A stretch of 64,000 nucleotides of DNA from Dyadobacter sp. (GCF_017744695.1 NZ_JAGIAS010000001.1:649013-713012); one strand, 5' to 3'; shown: positions 51,287 to 61,169, counted from the first letter of the stretch. Notes: generated by a model from the sequence alone, not told the origin. Made by a program: numbers and translations.

Positions 51287-52753
51287 TTACAAACCGCTCA
51301 CGCGGAGACTATCCTTGCCGTCGTACCGGTAATTCCATTGCCGCATATATTCGTCGGCGGTCAGGAATTTGTCTTTTGCCTCAGCCAATTTCGTGCGGAG
51401 CGCTTTTTCGAGTTTTGCCTGTAGGTTAGCGTAGGCCGGTGAACCGACGAGATTTTTCATTTGATAAGGATCTTTTGCATTATCATACAAAAGCCACGGA
51501 CCTTTCAAATCTCTCACATAGGTGTATTGTTTCGTCCGAATGCCCCGATATTCCTTACCGCCATTCATGAAATTGTTTTCATGAAACGGAACCGGCACCT
51601 GGATCAATGCGGCCTCGTTACCGGTTGGCTTTTGTTTGCCGGCGAGGATAGCGGCGTAGTTGGTCCCCTCCACCCCTTTCGGGATTTTTATTTGGGTGAT
51701 GCCCAGCAGAGTAGGAAGTATATCTACATTCGAAAACGGCATTGCAAGCTCACGTTTGGTATTTCCCAAACCTGCCGGATAATGCACCAGCAGCGGCACC
51801 AATACCGATTCGTCCCAGGGTTTCTGCTTCCTGATTTTACCTTGCGAGTAAAGCATATCACCGTGATCGGAAGTAAAAAGCACGACCGTATGCTCCTCTA
51901 CACCTGCCTTTTTCAACGCTTCCAGCAAATCACCTGCCGATTTATCGAGTGCGGTGCAGTGGGCATAATATCCAGCCAGGTCCTTCCGGGCTTTCGATTC
52001 GAGTGAATCGGGCACATTCGGGCGTAGTTTCAGCTTCGCCGGATCGTACATTTTGCGGTAGGACTCGGGTGCGGTCTGGTAAGGATCATGCGGCGGTCCC
52101 CATGAAAGTACCAGCAGAAATGGCCTTTTTTTGTTTCTGTCAATAAAACTAATGGCGCTGTCGGTCTGAGGAAATACATCGTAACCCGCCCATTCATAAC
52201 GCACATCATTTTCATCGAAATAGAATGAGCTGTTGTAATCGTGCGTCACTTCCCGGGCTTTCCAGTAATCGAACCCCTGCCGGCGATCGCGGGGGACGGC
52301 ACGGTTGCGGGCGGCGAATTGCTTTTCATAGTTGGCCTGCCCGTTAATATGCCATTTGCCGATGTACCCGGTCGCGTAACCCGCAGCCTTGTAAATCTCG
52401 GCCATGGTGAGCGCCTCGTTCCGCAAGGGGCGGTCGTTGTAAAAAACGCCGTGCGTAAGGGGGTACTGGCCTGTGAGCAGGCTCGCACGTGCCGGGCTGC
52501 ATACCGGCATCACCGACACCGCTGTCGTAAAAACTACGCTGCGTTTCGCCAGCTTGTCGAGATTGGGCGTTTTCACATCCGTATTACCGGCATATCCGAG
52601 CGACTGTGCATTCCATTGGTCGGCGAGCACGATGACGATATTAGGCTTTCGTGGCGCAAGTGGCTGGCCGGCTCGCCAGGCAAATCCGGTTGCCATGGCC
52701 AGCACAATGCCAACCATAGATAAACGGATCGCATATCGATATTTTGAAATCAT
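51287..52753 (-). CDS. Secreted sulfatase (CSPAR)
   Basis: A 488-residue family S1 sulfatase with an N-terminal membrane or signal segment (about 8-30). The formylglycine site is C85-S-P-A-R. The first metal block reads IVIVLADQWNAQSLGY, with Gln in place of the second Asp, a variation seen in several sulfatase subfamilies. The second block TSDHGDMLYSQG follows near residue 300. The gene overlaps the next sulfatase upstream by 4 bp (start/stop overlap), so they are coupled. The substrate cannot be read. Confidence 0.92.
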   Translation of the reverse strand: MISKYRYAIRLSMVGIVLAMATGFAWRAGQPLAPRKPNIVIVLADQWNAQSLGYAGNTDVKTPNLDKLAKRSVVFTTAVSVMPVCSPARASLLTGQYPLTHGVFYNDRPLRNEALTMAEIYKAAGYATGYIGKWHINGQANYEKQFAARNRAVPRDRRQGFDYWKAREVTHDYNSSFYFDENDVRYEWAGYDVFPQTDSAISFIDRNKKRPFLLVLSWGPPHDPYQTAPESYRKMYDPAKLKLRPNVPDSLESKARKDLAGYYAHCTALDKSAGDLLEALKKAGVEEHTVVLFTSDHGDMLYSQGKIRKQKPWDESVLVPLLVHYPAGLGNTKRELAMPFSNVDILPTLLGITQIKIPKGVEGTNYAAILAGKQKPTGNEAALIQVPVPFHENNFMNGGKEYRGIRTKQYTYVRDLKGPWLLYDNAKDPYQMKNLVGSPAYANLQAKLEKALRTKLAEAKDKFLTADEYMRQWNYRYDGKDSLRVSGL

Positions 52754-54180
52754 TTTCCTGCTTCTTGCTGCGCTTCCGGATAACCTTTTTTTAGCAAAAC
52801 AGCCAATTCATTAACTGTAATGACGAAATTGTTATCCTTCGCCAGGTTTGTAAATTCTCCCGGGTCCTTCTGGTGGTCATACAACTCCACACCAGCCTTC
52901 CCGCCGTCCCATTCGGTATAACGGAAGCGTTCCGTACGCACGCTGCGGCCGAAAATCTGGCCTCTTCTTACCTGAGTATAGGCAGGTTTATCCCAAACGG
53001 CCGAAGGGTTTTTCAACAATGGTGTAAGGCTTTTGCCTTGCAGATTCTGTTTAGGATCCAGGCCACAGAGGTCGGCGAGCGTAGGATAAATGTCGACCAG
53101 CTCCACCGTACGGCCCGAGGCTTTTCCCCTGGTACCACCCGGAACCGTAATAATGAGCGGTACGCGCGCCGAGTTTTCAAAAAGGCTCTGCTTCATCCAT
53201 TGTCCGTGCTGCCCCACGTTATAGCCGTGATCGCTCCAAAGCACGATAATTGTTTTCTCAGCCAGTTTCAATTGATCGACAGCGTCGATCAACCGGCCCA
53301 CCTGCGCATCCATGAAGGTGATCGTCGCATAATAAGCCCGCAATGCCTCGCGGCGTTTGGCTTCGTCGAGGCCCCAGTGCGGTGGTTTGGTGAACAATGC
53401 AGCTTCGGGAACGTCGTCGAGGTCGTTCGGGACTTCTTTGGGAAGCGGCACCTTGTCCACATCATACATATCGAAGTACTTTTGAGGTGCGACATAAGGT
53501 GTATGCGGCCTGAAAAAGCCCACTGCCAGGAAAAACGGCTCATTCTTTTTCTCAGTCATGATTTTGATGGCCTCGCTGGCGATCATCCCGTCGGTCTGCT
53601 CCTCGTCGGCACCCTCCGTCGCGCGCCATGCCAATGCGCTTCCGAGTGCGCGGTCGGGCGTGAGATTTTTGATCAACGGCTCCTCGGTTTTATCACGCCC
53701 TTTCGGATTCACGCGATAGTTCCATGAATCCGGGTCGTCCAGCCCGTCGGTACCGATCTGTCCCGGCACACCGTAATGGTATATTTTGCCGACGCGGGCG
53801 CTGTAATAGTCGTTATTCTTGAAAAGTTGTGGCAGCGTCACAATGTCCGGCAGATTTTTGCGGAAGTGCGTCTGCAATTCGTAGATCTTCGTCACATCGG
53901 GCCGCTGGCCGGTCAGCAGCGACGAACGGCTCGGACTGCAAAGCGGAAACTGCGTATAAGCCCTGTCGAACCGTACACCCCGTTTGGCCAGACGGTCGAT
54001 ATTCGGGGATTTCACGAATGTATTCCCGTAAGTACCCAGGTCGTTGTTAAGGTCGTCGACCGCGATAAACAGGACGTTGTACTTCGGTTTGGCCTTGTCG
54101 TCTCCATCCGCGGCTACCGACGCAGCGAACGGGGTAAGTGAAAGCGCCGCCAGCGCCAGCAATGCATATTTTTTCATCAT
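52750..54180 (-). CDS. Secreted iduronate-2-sulfatase-like sulfatase (CSPSR)
   Basis: A 476-residue S1 sulfatase, signal peptide about 1-24. The formylglycine site is C81-S-P-S-R. VLFIAVDDLNNDLGTYGN is the start typical of iduronate-2-sulfatase relatives, and the pattern FFLAVGFFRPHTPYVAPQKYFDMY matches that subfamily. Second metal block WSDHGYNVGQHGQWMK. Such enzymes remove 2-O-sulfate from uronic acids or fucose. It and the next gene upstream are paralogues of the same subfamily, which points to a 2-O-sulfated polymer. Confidence 0.92.
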   Translation of the reverse strand: MMKKYALLALAALSLTPFAASVAADGDDKAKPKYNVLFIAVDDLNNDLGTYGNTFVKSPNIDRLAKRGVRFDRAYTQFPLCSPSRSSLLTGQRPDVTKIYELQTHFRKNLPDIVTLPQLFKNNDYYSARVGKIYHYGVPGQIGTDGLDDPDSWNYRVNPKGRDKTEEPLIKNLTPDRALGSALAWRATEGADEEQTDGMIASEAIKIMTEKKNEPFFLAVGFFRPHTPYVAPQKYFDMYDVDKVPLPKEVPNDLDDVPEAALFTKPPHWGLDEAKRREALRAYYATITFMDAQVGRLIDAVDQLKLAEKTIIVLWSDHGYNVGQHGQWMKQSLFENSARVPLIITVPGGTRGKASGRTVELVDIYPTLADLCGLDPKQNLQGKSLTPLLKNPSAVWDKPAYTQVRRGQIFGRSVRTERFRYTEWDGGKAGVELYDHQKDPGEFTNLAKDNNFVITVNELAVLLKKGYPEAQQEAGK

Positions 54181-54195
54181 AGATTGTGGTTTAAA

Positions 54196-55578
54196 TTATT
54201 CCTTGCCCTCTTTCACTGTCGGGGCGTCGTTTGCATCAGTTTTAGGCAAAGACTTTGCCAGTTCCGCCTTCACAGATGCATATTTCGCATCGGTAGCCAG
54301 GTTCTTCCATTCCTGCGGGTCGGTATCGTGGTCGTAAAGCTCCTCCGATCCGTCCTGGTAGCGGATGTAACGGTATTTCTCGGAACGCACCGCGTGATTG
54401 CCCAAGCCATGGGTGGTAACCGACGGATGGTTCCAAGCCAGGGCCGGATTTTCCAGCAGCGGTACAATGCTGTTGCCCTCCACTCCTTTTTTCGCAGGTA
54501 ATTTACACAATTCGGTAAGCGTCGGGTAGATATCCATGAGGTTCACAGTACGTTCCGAAACGCCATTGGCTTTCGATAAGCCGGGCGCATAAACAATGAA
54601 GGGCACACGTGAAGCCTCTTCCCACAAGGCAAACTTCCGCCAATGCTCCTTCTCGCCCAGGTGCCAGCCGTGGTCGCCGAAGAAAACAATGACCGTATTT
54701 TTGGCATAGTCACTTTTTTCCAATGCATCCAGCAAGCGGCCGATCTGCCCGTCGGCAAACGTAATGCTTGCCAGATATCCCTGTACAGCCTTTTCCCATT
54801 GTTTATGTTCGACGATAAACCGGTGGTCTCCCTTCGGCTTGGCGATTTTCACGCCTGCGTCCGGCACGTCCTGCAAGTCGTTGGCAATGGTTTTAGGCAG
54901 TTGGATAGAAGACAATGGGTACTGGTCAAAATACTTTTGCGGTACATACCAGGGCAAGTGCGGCCGTGTAAAACCGACAGCCAGGAAGAACGGCTTTTCA
55001 TGTTTATCGTTCAGGAAACCAATGCCTTCATTCACAACCTTATAATCACCCATATCCTCATCCTGCACATTCACAGGGCTCCAATCGAAATGCGCGAAGC
55101 CATTAACAGGCGCCTTGGGCGGCTCGGGAGATTTGGGGATGTCGAAATAGGAAGGCCACGAAGCGTCGTCGTTGAATGCGTTGTGAAAAATTTTGCCGGC
55201 TCCCTTTACCTCGTACCCGTTGGCCGTGAAGTATTGCGGAATGGTGACAGCGTCCTTCAAAACGGGCCGCCAGGGCTGGTTGTTATGGTAAACCCCGGAA
55301 CTGGAAGGCCTCACGCCCGTGAGCAGGCTCGCGCGCGACGGGTTGCACGCAGGCGCAGAACAATAGGCTTTTTTGAAAACCACTCCCTTTTTCGCCAGCT
55401 TGTCGATATTCGGTGTTTTAATGCCCGGGTACCCGCCAAACGGCCCGATCCAGTCGTTCATATCGTCGACCGCGATAAACAGGACGTTGTATTTCGTGTT
55501 TTGGGCGCATACAGGTTGAGCCAGCGTCCAGATCGCCAGCCACATTGTTCCAAAAACAAAGCGATAGTTTTTAAGCAT
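54196..55578 (-). CDS. Secreted iduronate-2-sulfatase-like sulfatase (CNPSR)
   Basis: A 460-residue S1 sulfatase starting MLKNYRFVFG at 55578; the open frame upstream to 55731 is repeat DNA, so it is not used. Signal peptide about 1-25 (QPVCAQ). Formylglycine site C78-N-P-S-R. NVLFIAVDDMNDWIGPFGG and FFLAVGFTRPHLPWYVPQKYFDQY place it with iduronate-2-sulfatases. Second metal block FFGDHGWHLGEKEHWRK. Upstream of it a repeat-filled gap of 193 bp may give a secondary promoter or RNA structure in the operon. Confidence 0.92.
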   Translation of the reverse strand: MLKNYRFVFGTMWLAIWTLAQPVCAQNTKYNVLFIAVDDMNDWIGPFGGYPGIKTPNIDKLAKKGVVFKKAYCSAPACNPSRASLLTGVRPSSSGVYHNNQPWRPVLKDAVTIPQYFTANGYEVKGAGKIFHNAFNDDASWPSYFDIPKSPEPPKAPVNGFAHFDWSPVNVQDEDMGDYKVVNEGIGFLNDKHEKPFFLAVGFTRPHLPWYVPQKYFDQYPLSSIQLPKTIANDLQDVPDAGVKIAKPKGDHRFIVEHKQWEKAVQGYLASITFADGQIGRLLDALEKSDYAKNTVIVFFGDHGWHLGEKEHWRKFALWEEASRVPFIVYAPGLSKANGVSERTVNLMDIYPTLTELCKLPAKKGVEGNSIVPLLENPALAWNHPSVTTHGLGNHAVRSEKYRYIRYQDGSEELYDHDTDPQEWKNLATDAKYASVKAELAKSLPKTDANDAPTVKEGKE

Positions 55579-55644
55579 TTTTTTGAATTGTCTGTTAAAA
55601 AGGCGACTCCGATAGAGTCTTACATTTCTTTGATATTCACTTTT

Positions 55645-55760
55645 GCTACAAACAGGTTGCTCCTCCGGAGCTTGCGTAGCGCCATTACCGCGGAGCGGTT
55701 CCCTGTTTGTAGAAAGGTGGTCATCCGGCATGCTGCTCCGCAGGTGCCTCGCTGGCTATG
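55645..55760. repeat. GC-rich palindromic repeat, family B (copy 3)
   Basis: Perfect 11-bp inverted repeat CTACAAACAGG (55646-55656) and CCTGTTTGTAG (55702-55712) enclosing GCTCCTCCGGAGC and CCGCGGAGCGG, the same words as in copies 1 and 2. It lies between two sulfatase genes of the operon. Confidence 0.75.
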
Positions 55761-55771
55761 ACGCCAATAAA

Positions 55772-57136
55772 TTAATCTCCCTTTTCCGCAAATGCCGGAT
55801 CAGGCTCCAAGCCCGGCAATATTACCTTCGCTACGCCGGGATCGCCGAATTTCCAGGCCGGCAGCTTATCCATCTCTGCCTGAAATACCTTCCTGATCTT
55901 CTCCCCTTCCGGACCGGCTTTACCCGTTGCAATCGGATTTTTCTCTTCAATATCTTTTTGCAAATCATAAAAGCGGCCGTCGGAATAGAGCTTGTAATGT
56001 TTGTCCCTGAAAAACCGCGCCGACTGCCTGTTGGCCGCTTCGGAATGGATGGGCTGGTAATGCGAGAAAATCCATTTCCGGGGCGTGCCTTTTTCACCCT
56101 TAATCTGCGGCAGAATGCTCGTACCATCTGTATTCCAGCCCGCCGGCACTTTCACGTTCGCGGCTTGTGCGATGGTCGGAAGGATGTCGGTGAAATCTAC
56201 CAGGTCGTTCGTTTCGTGGGTCTTGTAGCGCCCTGAGCCCCAGTTCACGATCAGCGGCACGTGGTGGCCCCGGTCGATCGTCAACCCTTTGCCGCCTTGC
56301 AGCTTGCTGCCATCTTTCAGTTGCGTCACGATGGGCCTGCCGGTGCCATTATCGCCGGTAAAAATGATAATCGTGTTCTCGTACAATCCGAGGTCTTTCA
56401 GCTTCTGCACGATCTTGCCGACATTCTTGTCAAGATAGGAAACCATATCCCTGAAATTGGCCGTATCCTTTTTGAAACGCCCTTCCACATCCGATTTCCA
56501 GCTTTTACTGTCCGGCGTCGGCAAGAAAGGGTCGTGCACGAGCGCCATCGGGAAATAAGCCAGGAACTTGCGGTCCTTGTTCTTTTCGATGAAGTCGAGC
56601 ATATAATCGGTGAAAATATCGGGGCCGTAATCGTCGGCGTCCGTTTTCAGGATTTCACCGTCGCGGTCGATGAGCGGCTTGGCATAACGTTCGCCCTCGC
56701 GGCGCGGCTTGCTGAGCTGCCAGAGGCAATATTGGTCGAAACCAAAGTGTTTCGGCAACTTCTGATTGGCGCCGAGTTGCCATTTCCCCGCGATTGCCGT
56801 GGCGTAACCCGCTTCTTTCGCCAGATGCGCGAAAGTCTTCTGATCCTGGTTCAGAAATCCGAATTCAGAATAATTCTTGTAGTTATACTTCCCGGTCATG
56901 ATCTGCACACGCGAAGGCGTGCAAAGCGGTTGGGAAAAACCGTAGTTGAATTTCAAACCCTCTTTCGCAAGCTGATCGATATTCGGGGTCCGGTAGGTAC
57001 TTCCGTACGTTCCAATGCATTCCTTACCCATGTCATCGGCCAGGATCAGGACAATGTTGGGCGATTGCTTCTGCGCCCAGGCAGTCGCCAGTGTAAAGAG
57101 CGTCAGAAGTAGGGTCAGATGTTTTTTAATGGTCAT
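55772..57136 (-). CDS. Secreted sulfatase (CTPSR)
   Basis: A 454-residue S1 sulfatase, signal peptide about 1-21 (ATAWAQ). Formylglycine site C72-T-P-S-R; first metal block NIVLILADDMGKECIGTYG and second FTGDNGTGRPIVTQ. The central region (RDGEILKTDADDYGPDIFTDYML) is shared with the group often annotated as arylsulfatase A-like. Its upstream leader contains a 10-bp repeat array. Substrate position cannot be read from the sequence. Confidence 0.92.
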   Translation of the reverse strand: MTIKKHLTLLLTLFTLATAWAQKQSPNIVLILADDMGKECIGTYGSTYRTPNIDQLAKEGLKFNYGFSQPLCTPSRVQIMTGKYNYKNYSEFGFLNQDQKTFAHLAKEAGYATAIAGKWQLGANQKLPKHFGFDQYCLWQLSKPRREGERYAKPLIDRDGEILKTDADDYGPDIFTDYMLDFIEKNKDRKFLAYFPMALVHDPFLPTPDSKSWKSDVEGRFKKDTANFRDMVSYLDKNVGKIVQKLKDLGLYENTIIIFTGDNGTGRPIVTQLKDGSKLQGGKGLTIDRGHHVPLIVNWGSGRYKTHETNDLVDFTDILPTIAQAANVKVPAGWNTDGTSILPQIKGEKGTPRKWIFSHYQPIHSEAANRQSARFFRDKHYKLYSDGRFYDLQKDIEEKNPIATGKAGPEGEKIRKVFQAEMDKLPAWKFGDPGVAKVILPGLEPDPAFAEKGD

Positions 57137-57141
57137 GGGTA

Positions 57142-57178
57142 GTCAGGTGTTGTCATGAATGGTCAGGTATTGTCGGGA
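57142..57178. repeat. 10-bp array (GTCAGGTGTT-like) inside the sulfatase operon
   Basis: Three and a half units of GTCAG-N5 type (GTCAGGTGTT, GTCATGAATG, GTCAGGTATT, GTCGGGA) fill the 42-bp gap between two sulfatase genes. The same word makes the arrays at 30756-30932. Confidence 0.85.
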
Positions 57179-58810
57179 TTATTTTCCGCTGCCGGCGCTG
57201 GCTTCTTTTTTGGCTTTATCGTAATCATAAAACCACTTGAAAGTCTTGTCATAATCCTCGGCGCCGACGCGTTTGTACCACGCTTCATATTGGGCAACGA
57301 GCTTTTGGGCGATCTCAGGCTGCTTGTCGAACTGGTCGTGCAGTTCCGTACGGTCCTTTTCTACATCGTACAATTGCCATTTCTCCGTCTTTTCGGCCAC
57401 GAGTTTCCACTTGCCTTCGCGGACAGCGCGGTTCCCTTCATGTTCCCAGAAAATCGGGTTTTTACGGTTGATGGGCTTTCCGGCGAATGCGGGTTTCAGG
57501 CTTGCTCCTTCCAGCGGCTGGATGGTGTTACCTGCGTAATTGGAGGGATATTTTGCATTCCCCAAATCTACCAATGTGGCCATAATGTCGATAATATGCG
57601 CCGGCTGGCGTTCGAATTGGCCATTGCGCGATGCCGGGATGCCCGCGGGCCACGAGATAATGCCCGGCGACGAAATGCCGCCCTCGTGCGTATGGTGTTT
57701 GTAAGCCCAAAACGGCGTGCAAGCCGCTTCCGCCCAGCCCTGCCCCAGGAAAACGGACGATTTTGCGGTACCCGGTTGCTCACCTTCGTAACGGCCTTCG
57801 ATACCGGGCTCGGCATTACCGCCGTTGTCGGATACAAAAAGAATGACCGTGTTGTCAAAGACCCCGCGCTTTTTCAGGCCCGCTACCAGGTCGCCGATGC
57901 TTTTGTCGAGCCGGTAGATCACCGCCGCGTAAATCGCCATCATGTCGTCATACCGTTTCTTTTCCGCGTCGCTCAGACTGTCCCATTGCTTCACATTCGG
58001 GTTAATGGGCGGCAGTTTCCACGACGGGTCCACCAAGCCGAGCTTGATTTGTTTCTCATACCGCTCCTGGCGTAATTTCTCCCAGCCTTTCAGGTATTTA
58101 CCTCGGAATTTCGCAATATCCGCTTCGGGCGCCTGCAATGGGAAATGGGGCGCATTGTGTGCGAGATAGAGCATAAACGGCTTTTTCTCAGCCGCCGCTT
58201 CGTCGATAAACCGCAGGCCGTAATCCGTCCAGAGATCGGTCGAGTACCAATCTTTCGGCAGCTTGTCCGAGTCGTTGGGGATTTCCTGCCCGTTCAGGAA
58301 CAGTTTCGCATTGGCGCCATTGGCATAATAAAAGCCTCCCGCAGGCGCATGTAGCGAGCGATCGAAGCCGCGGTTCGAAGGGTACACGCCGTGCTGGTGG
58401 CCGACGTGCCATTTACCGGTCATGGCCGTAAAATAGCCAGCGCTTTTCATGACCTCGGCGATGGTCACGCTGTTATGGTTCAGTTGCCCGCGGTAGGCAG
58501 GATGGTCGGCACCTTTGTCGTCCATCATATGCCCGATCCCCGCCTGATGGCTGTACACCCCCGTGAGCAGGGCCGCGCGCGTGGGACAGCAGCGGGCGGT
58601 ATTGTAAAAATTGGTCAGCCTTACGCCATTCCGGGCGAGTTCGTCGAGGTTAGGCGTCGTGATTTCGCTGCCGTAACAACCCAGATCGGCATAGCCCAGG
58701 TCGTCGGCCAGGATCACGATCACATTGGGTTTCTTTTGGGCAAAAACATTCTGCGCGGTAAGCGCGACGGCCAGCACGAGCCAGCTGATTCGTCTTTTTA
58801 GCATATACAT
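57179..58810 (-). CDS. Secreted arylsulfatase (CCPTR)
   Basis: A 543-residue S1 sulfatase, signal peptide about 3-24 (NVFAQK). The formylglycine site is C74-C-P-T-R in NTARCCPTRAALLTG; first metal block NVIVILADDLGYADLGCYG, second FVSDNGGNAEPG. HKHHTHEGG-like lysine/histidine elements appear in AYKHHTHEGGISSPG. This is the common arylsulfatase A-type layout of marine and soil Bacteroidota. C-terminal lysine/alanine-rich tail. The downstream gap holds a 10-bp repeat array. The start could be the third codon Met. Confidence 0.93.
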   Translation of the reverse strand: MYMLKRRISWLVLAVALTAQNVFAQKKPNVIVILADDLGYADLGCYGSEITTPNLDELARNGVRLTNFYNTARCCPTRAALLTGVYSHQAGIGHMMDDKGADHPAYRGQLNHNSVTIAEVMKSAGYFTAMTGKWHVGHQHGVYPSNRGFDRSLHAPAGGFYYANGANAKLFLNGQEIPNDSDKLPKDWYSTDLWTDYGLRFIDEAAAEKKPFMLYLAHNAPHFPLQAPEADIAKFRGKYLKGWEKLRQERYEKQIKLGLVDPSWKLPPINPNVKQWDSLSDAEKKRYDDMMAIYAAVIYRLDKSIGDLVAGLKKRGVFDNTVILFVSDNGGNAEPGIEGRYEGEQPGTAKSSVFLGQGWAEAACTPFWAYKHHTHEGGISSPGIISWPAGIPASRNGQFERQPAHIIDIMATLVDLGNAKYPSNYAGNTIQPLEGASLKPAFAGKPINRKNPIFWEHEGNRAVREGKWKLVAEKTEKWQLYDVEKDRTELHDQFDKQPEIAQKLVAQYEAWYKRVGAEDYDKTFKWFYDYDKAKKEASAGSGK

Positions 58811-58829
58811 GAATGATTAATTCAAAAAC

Positions 58830-61169
58830 CTATTGATACCGGATCGTGACCTTCTTCAACTTGCCCGTGAATGCGAATGGCGCCTGGTACTGGTCGGAAA
58901 CCGCGAATTTCTGATCCCGGCCCACGTCCGTCCCATCGATCTGGCGCGGCCCCTGCACCTGCGCCTGCGTGGCTGCAAAGTTACGTTCACCTACTTTTTC
59001 GTCGTTGATGTACACCGTCTCTTTCCCCACCGACTTGCTGCCTTCCGACGGCCCCGTAAACTCATAAATCAGTTTGAAATGCACCCGGCCGGTTGGTATA
59101 GCGCCGCTTGAAGCCAAATGGTAGGAGTCCCGGGCGGTCTTGTGCGCATAATGCAGCTTTCCGTCCTTCACAAACAAGCTGATACCACTCTTCTCCCCTC
59201 CCACGGCGAACAACACACCTTCCTCTTTGCCGGTAGCGATATCCGCTTCGGCATCCACCGTGAACGACCGTCCGTCATACAGGGGGCTGCTCACACCTAC
59301 AAGATTATCGACACCCGGGAAGAGCGTAATTTCCGGTACTTTGCCATAAACCGTCCGCCCTGCGGGCATATCATGCGCGGTGAAATCTTTCAGCGGGTAC
59401 ACGTTGTATTTCTTCGCTTCCTGATCGAAAACGGCCTGCAACGCTTTCAGCTTCTCCGGATTTTTAGCGGCCAGGTCAATGCGCTCATTGAAATCCTCAT
59501 TCAAATTATACAATTCCCAGACATCCTTGCTGAAATCCACCGACTTACCCGAAGGATCGGCCTTACTTCCCGCATCGAATCCCTCCCAAACCGAATGCCC
59601 TTTCGAAGCCTTCCAGCCGTCTTTGTAAATGGATAATGCACCTGCGATCTCGTAATACTGCACCGTATGCCGCGAAGGCGCATTCTTCTGGTCTACCACA
59701 TAGGCAAGGCTCGTTCCTTCAAAAGGTTCCTGCTTGTAGCCGTTGATCACCTGCGGCGCTTCGCCCTTCACCAGTTCCAGCGTTGTGGGTAGCATATCGT
59801 TCACATGCCCATACTGGTTACGAACTCCGCCCTTCTCCTTAATGCCTTTGGGATAATGCAAAATCATCGGATTGCGTGTGCCGCCTTCGGTATTGGCATC
59901 GCCTTTCCAGTAGCGGAACGGTGTATTGGCAGCGGCTGCCCAACCGATGGGGTAATCGGTACTCGATTCGTCGGTACCGATCAGATCCCGGGCATTCAGA
60001 ATAGCGTCGATCCGCGCCTCTCCTTGCAGGCGGTTGATCTGCGGACTGATGGTACCATGCTGGGTACCGCCTTTGCTCGCACCATTATCACCCAGGATCA
60101 CTGCAATGACCGTGTTATCGAGCTGGTCGATCTGTTCCAGGTAATTTATAATGCGGCCGATCTCATAGTCGGTGTAGGTGTAAAATGCCGCGTACACCTC
60201 CATGAAATGTGCGTAGGCCTTCTTTTCCTTTTCTGAAAGCGCCGCCCATTCTTTCACGCCGGGGTTACGTTCGGGCAGCACCGCGTTTTGCGGGATAATG
60301 CCGAGTTTCTTTTGCTTTTCGATCACGATCTCGCGGTACTTGTCCCAACCCATATCAAACTTGCCTTTGTACTGGTCGATCCACTCCTTCGCAACCTGAT
60401 GCGGCGAATGCGTGGCGCCGGTAGCGAGGTACAGGAAGAATGGCCGGTCGGCATCCACCGACTTCTGGTTGGCAATGTATTTGATCGCCTTGTCGGCCAG
60501 GAGTTCGTTCAGATGTTTGGTATTCGGCTCGATGTCGAGCTTCGTCACATCCTCCCACAGCTCGGGGTGCCACTGGTCGGTGGCGCCGGGCAGGAAGCCG
60601 TAATAATGATCGAAGCCGCGCCCGGTCGGCCAGCGGTTGAAGGGCCCGGCCTGCGAGTTTTCGGCCACGGGCGTAAGGTGCCATTTGCCTAACGCGAAAG
60701 TCGCGTAACCGTTTTCCCGCAACACCTCCGCGGCAGTACCTTTCTCGAAAGGGATGTAGGTATCGTATCCCGGAAAATCAACCGCGGCCGGCGTCAGCAA
60801 ACCCACATGCGCCGAGTGATGGTTCCTGCCCGTGAGCAGCGCCGCGCGCGTGGGTGAACAAATGGCGGTCGTATGGAAGTTGGTAAAACGCAAGCCGTTG
60901 TTGGCCAGCTTCTCGATATTCGGTGTTTCTACTAACCCGCCGAATGCGGTCGTTGCGCCGAAACCGGCATCGTCGATCAGTATCCAGACCACATTGGGTG
61001 CACCTTTGGCCGCCTTTTTGTTGTATTCAATATGAAACGGCGTCGATTCCTGCAGCGTCCTGCCTGCTTTGCCGTTCCATGGTTGCTGCGGACTATGCTG
61101 CGCCACCACCGGCTGAACGGCCAGGCCACCGGCCAGCACTATCGCACTGATTTTGAACAAGTTCTTCAT
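58830..61169 (-). CDS. Secreted long arylsulfatase with C-terminal beta domain (CSPTR)
   Basis: A 779-residue sulfatase, signal peptide about 1-23. Formylglycine site C104-S-P-T-R in TTAICSPTRAALLTGR; first metal block VVWILIDDAGFGATTAFGG, second ILGDNGASKGG. It is about 300 residues longer than the other seven because of a C-terminal beta-sandwich (about 600-779) with YDGRSFTVDAEADI and KVGERNFAATQAQ. This matches the AtsA-type long arylsulfatases of bacteria. The first 50 residues after the signal form a proline/glutamine-rich arm. Confidence 0.92.
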   Translation of the reverse strand: MKNLFKISAIVLAGGLAVQPVVAQHSPQQPWNGKAGRTLQESTPFHIEYNKKAAKGAPNVVWILIDDAGFGATTAFGGLVETPNIEKLANNGLRFTNFHTTAICSPTRAALLTGRNHHSAHVGLLTPAAVDFPGYDTYIPFEKGTAAEVLRENGYATFALGKWHLTPVAENSQAGPFNRWPTGRGFDHYYGFLPGATDQWHPELWEDVTKLDIEPNTKHLNELLADKAIKYIANQKSVDADRPFFLYLATGATHSPHQVAKEWIDQYKGKFDMGWDKYREIVIEKQKKLGIIPQNAVLPERNPGVKEWAALSEKEKKAYAHFMEVYAAFYTYTDYEIGRIINYLEQIDQLDNTVIAVILGDNGASKGGTQHGTISPQINRLQGEARIDAILNARDLIGTDESSTDYPIGWAAAANTPFRYWKGDANTEGGTRNPMILHYPKGIKEKGGVRNQYGHVNDMLPTTLELVKGEAPQVINGYKQEPFEGTSLAYVVDQKNAPSRHTVQYYEIAGALSIYKDGWKASKGHSVWEGFDAGSKADPSGKSVDFSKDVWELYNLNEDFNERIDLAAKNPEKLKALQAVFDQEAKKYNVYPLKDFTAHDMPAGRTVYGKVPEITLFPGVDNLVGVSSPLYDGRSFTVDAEADIATGKEEGVLFAVGGEKSGISLFVKDGKLHYAHKTARDSYHLASSGAIPTGRVHFKLIYEFTGPSEGSKSVGKETVYINDEKVGERNFAATQAQVQGPRQIDGTDVGRDQKFAVSDQYQAPFAFTGKLKKVTIRYQ

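Noticed and set aside
55579-55731. N-terminal extension of the CNPSR sulfatase
   Set aside because: The 51 extra codons come from repeat DNA and would bury the signal peptide inside the protein.
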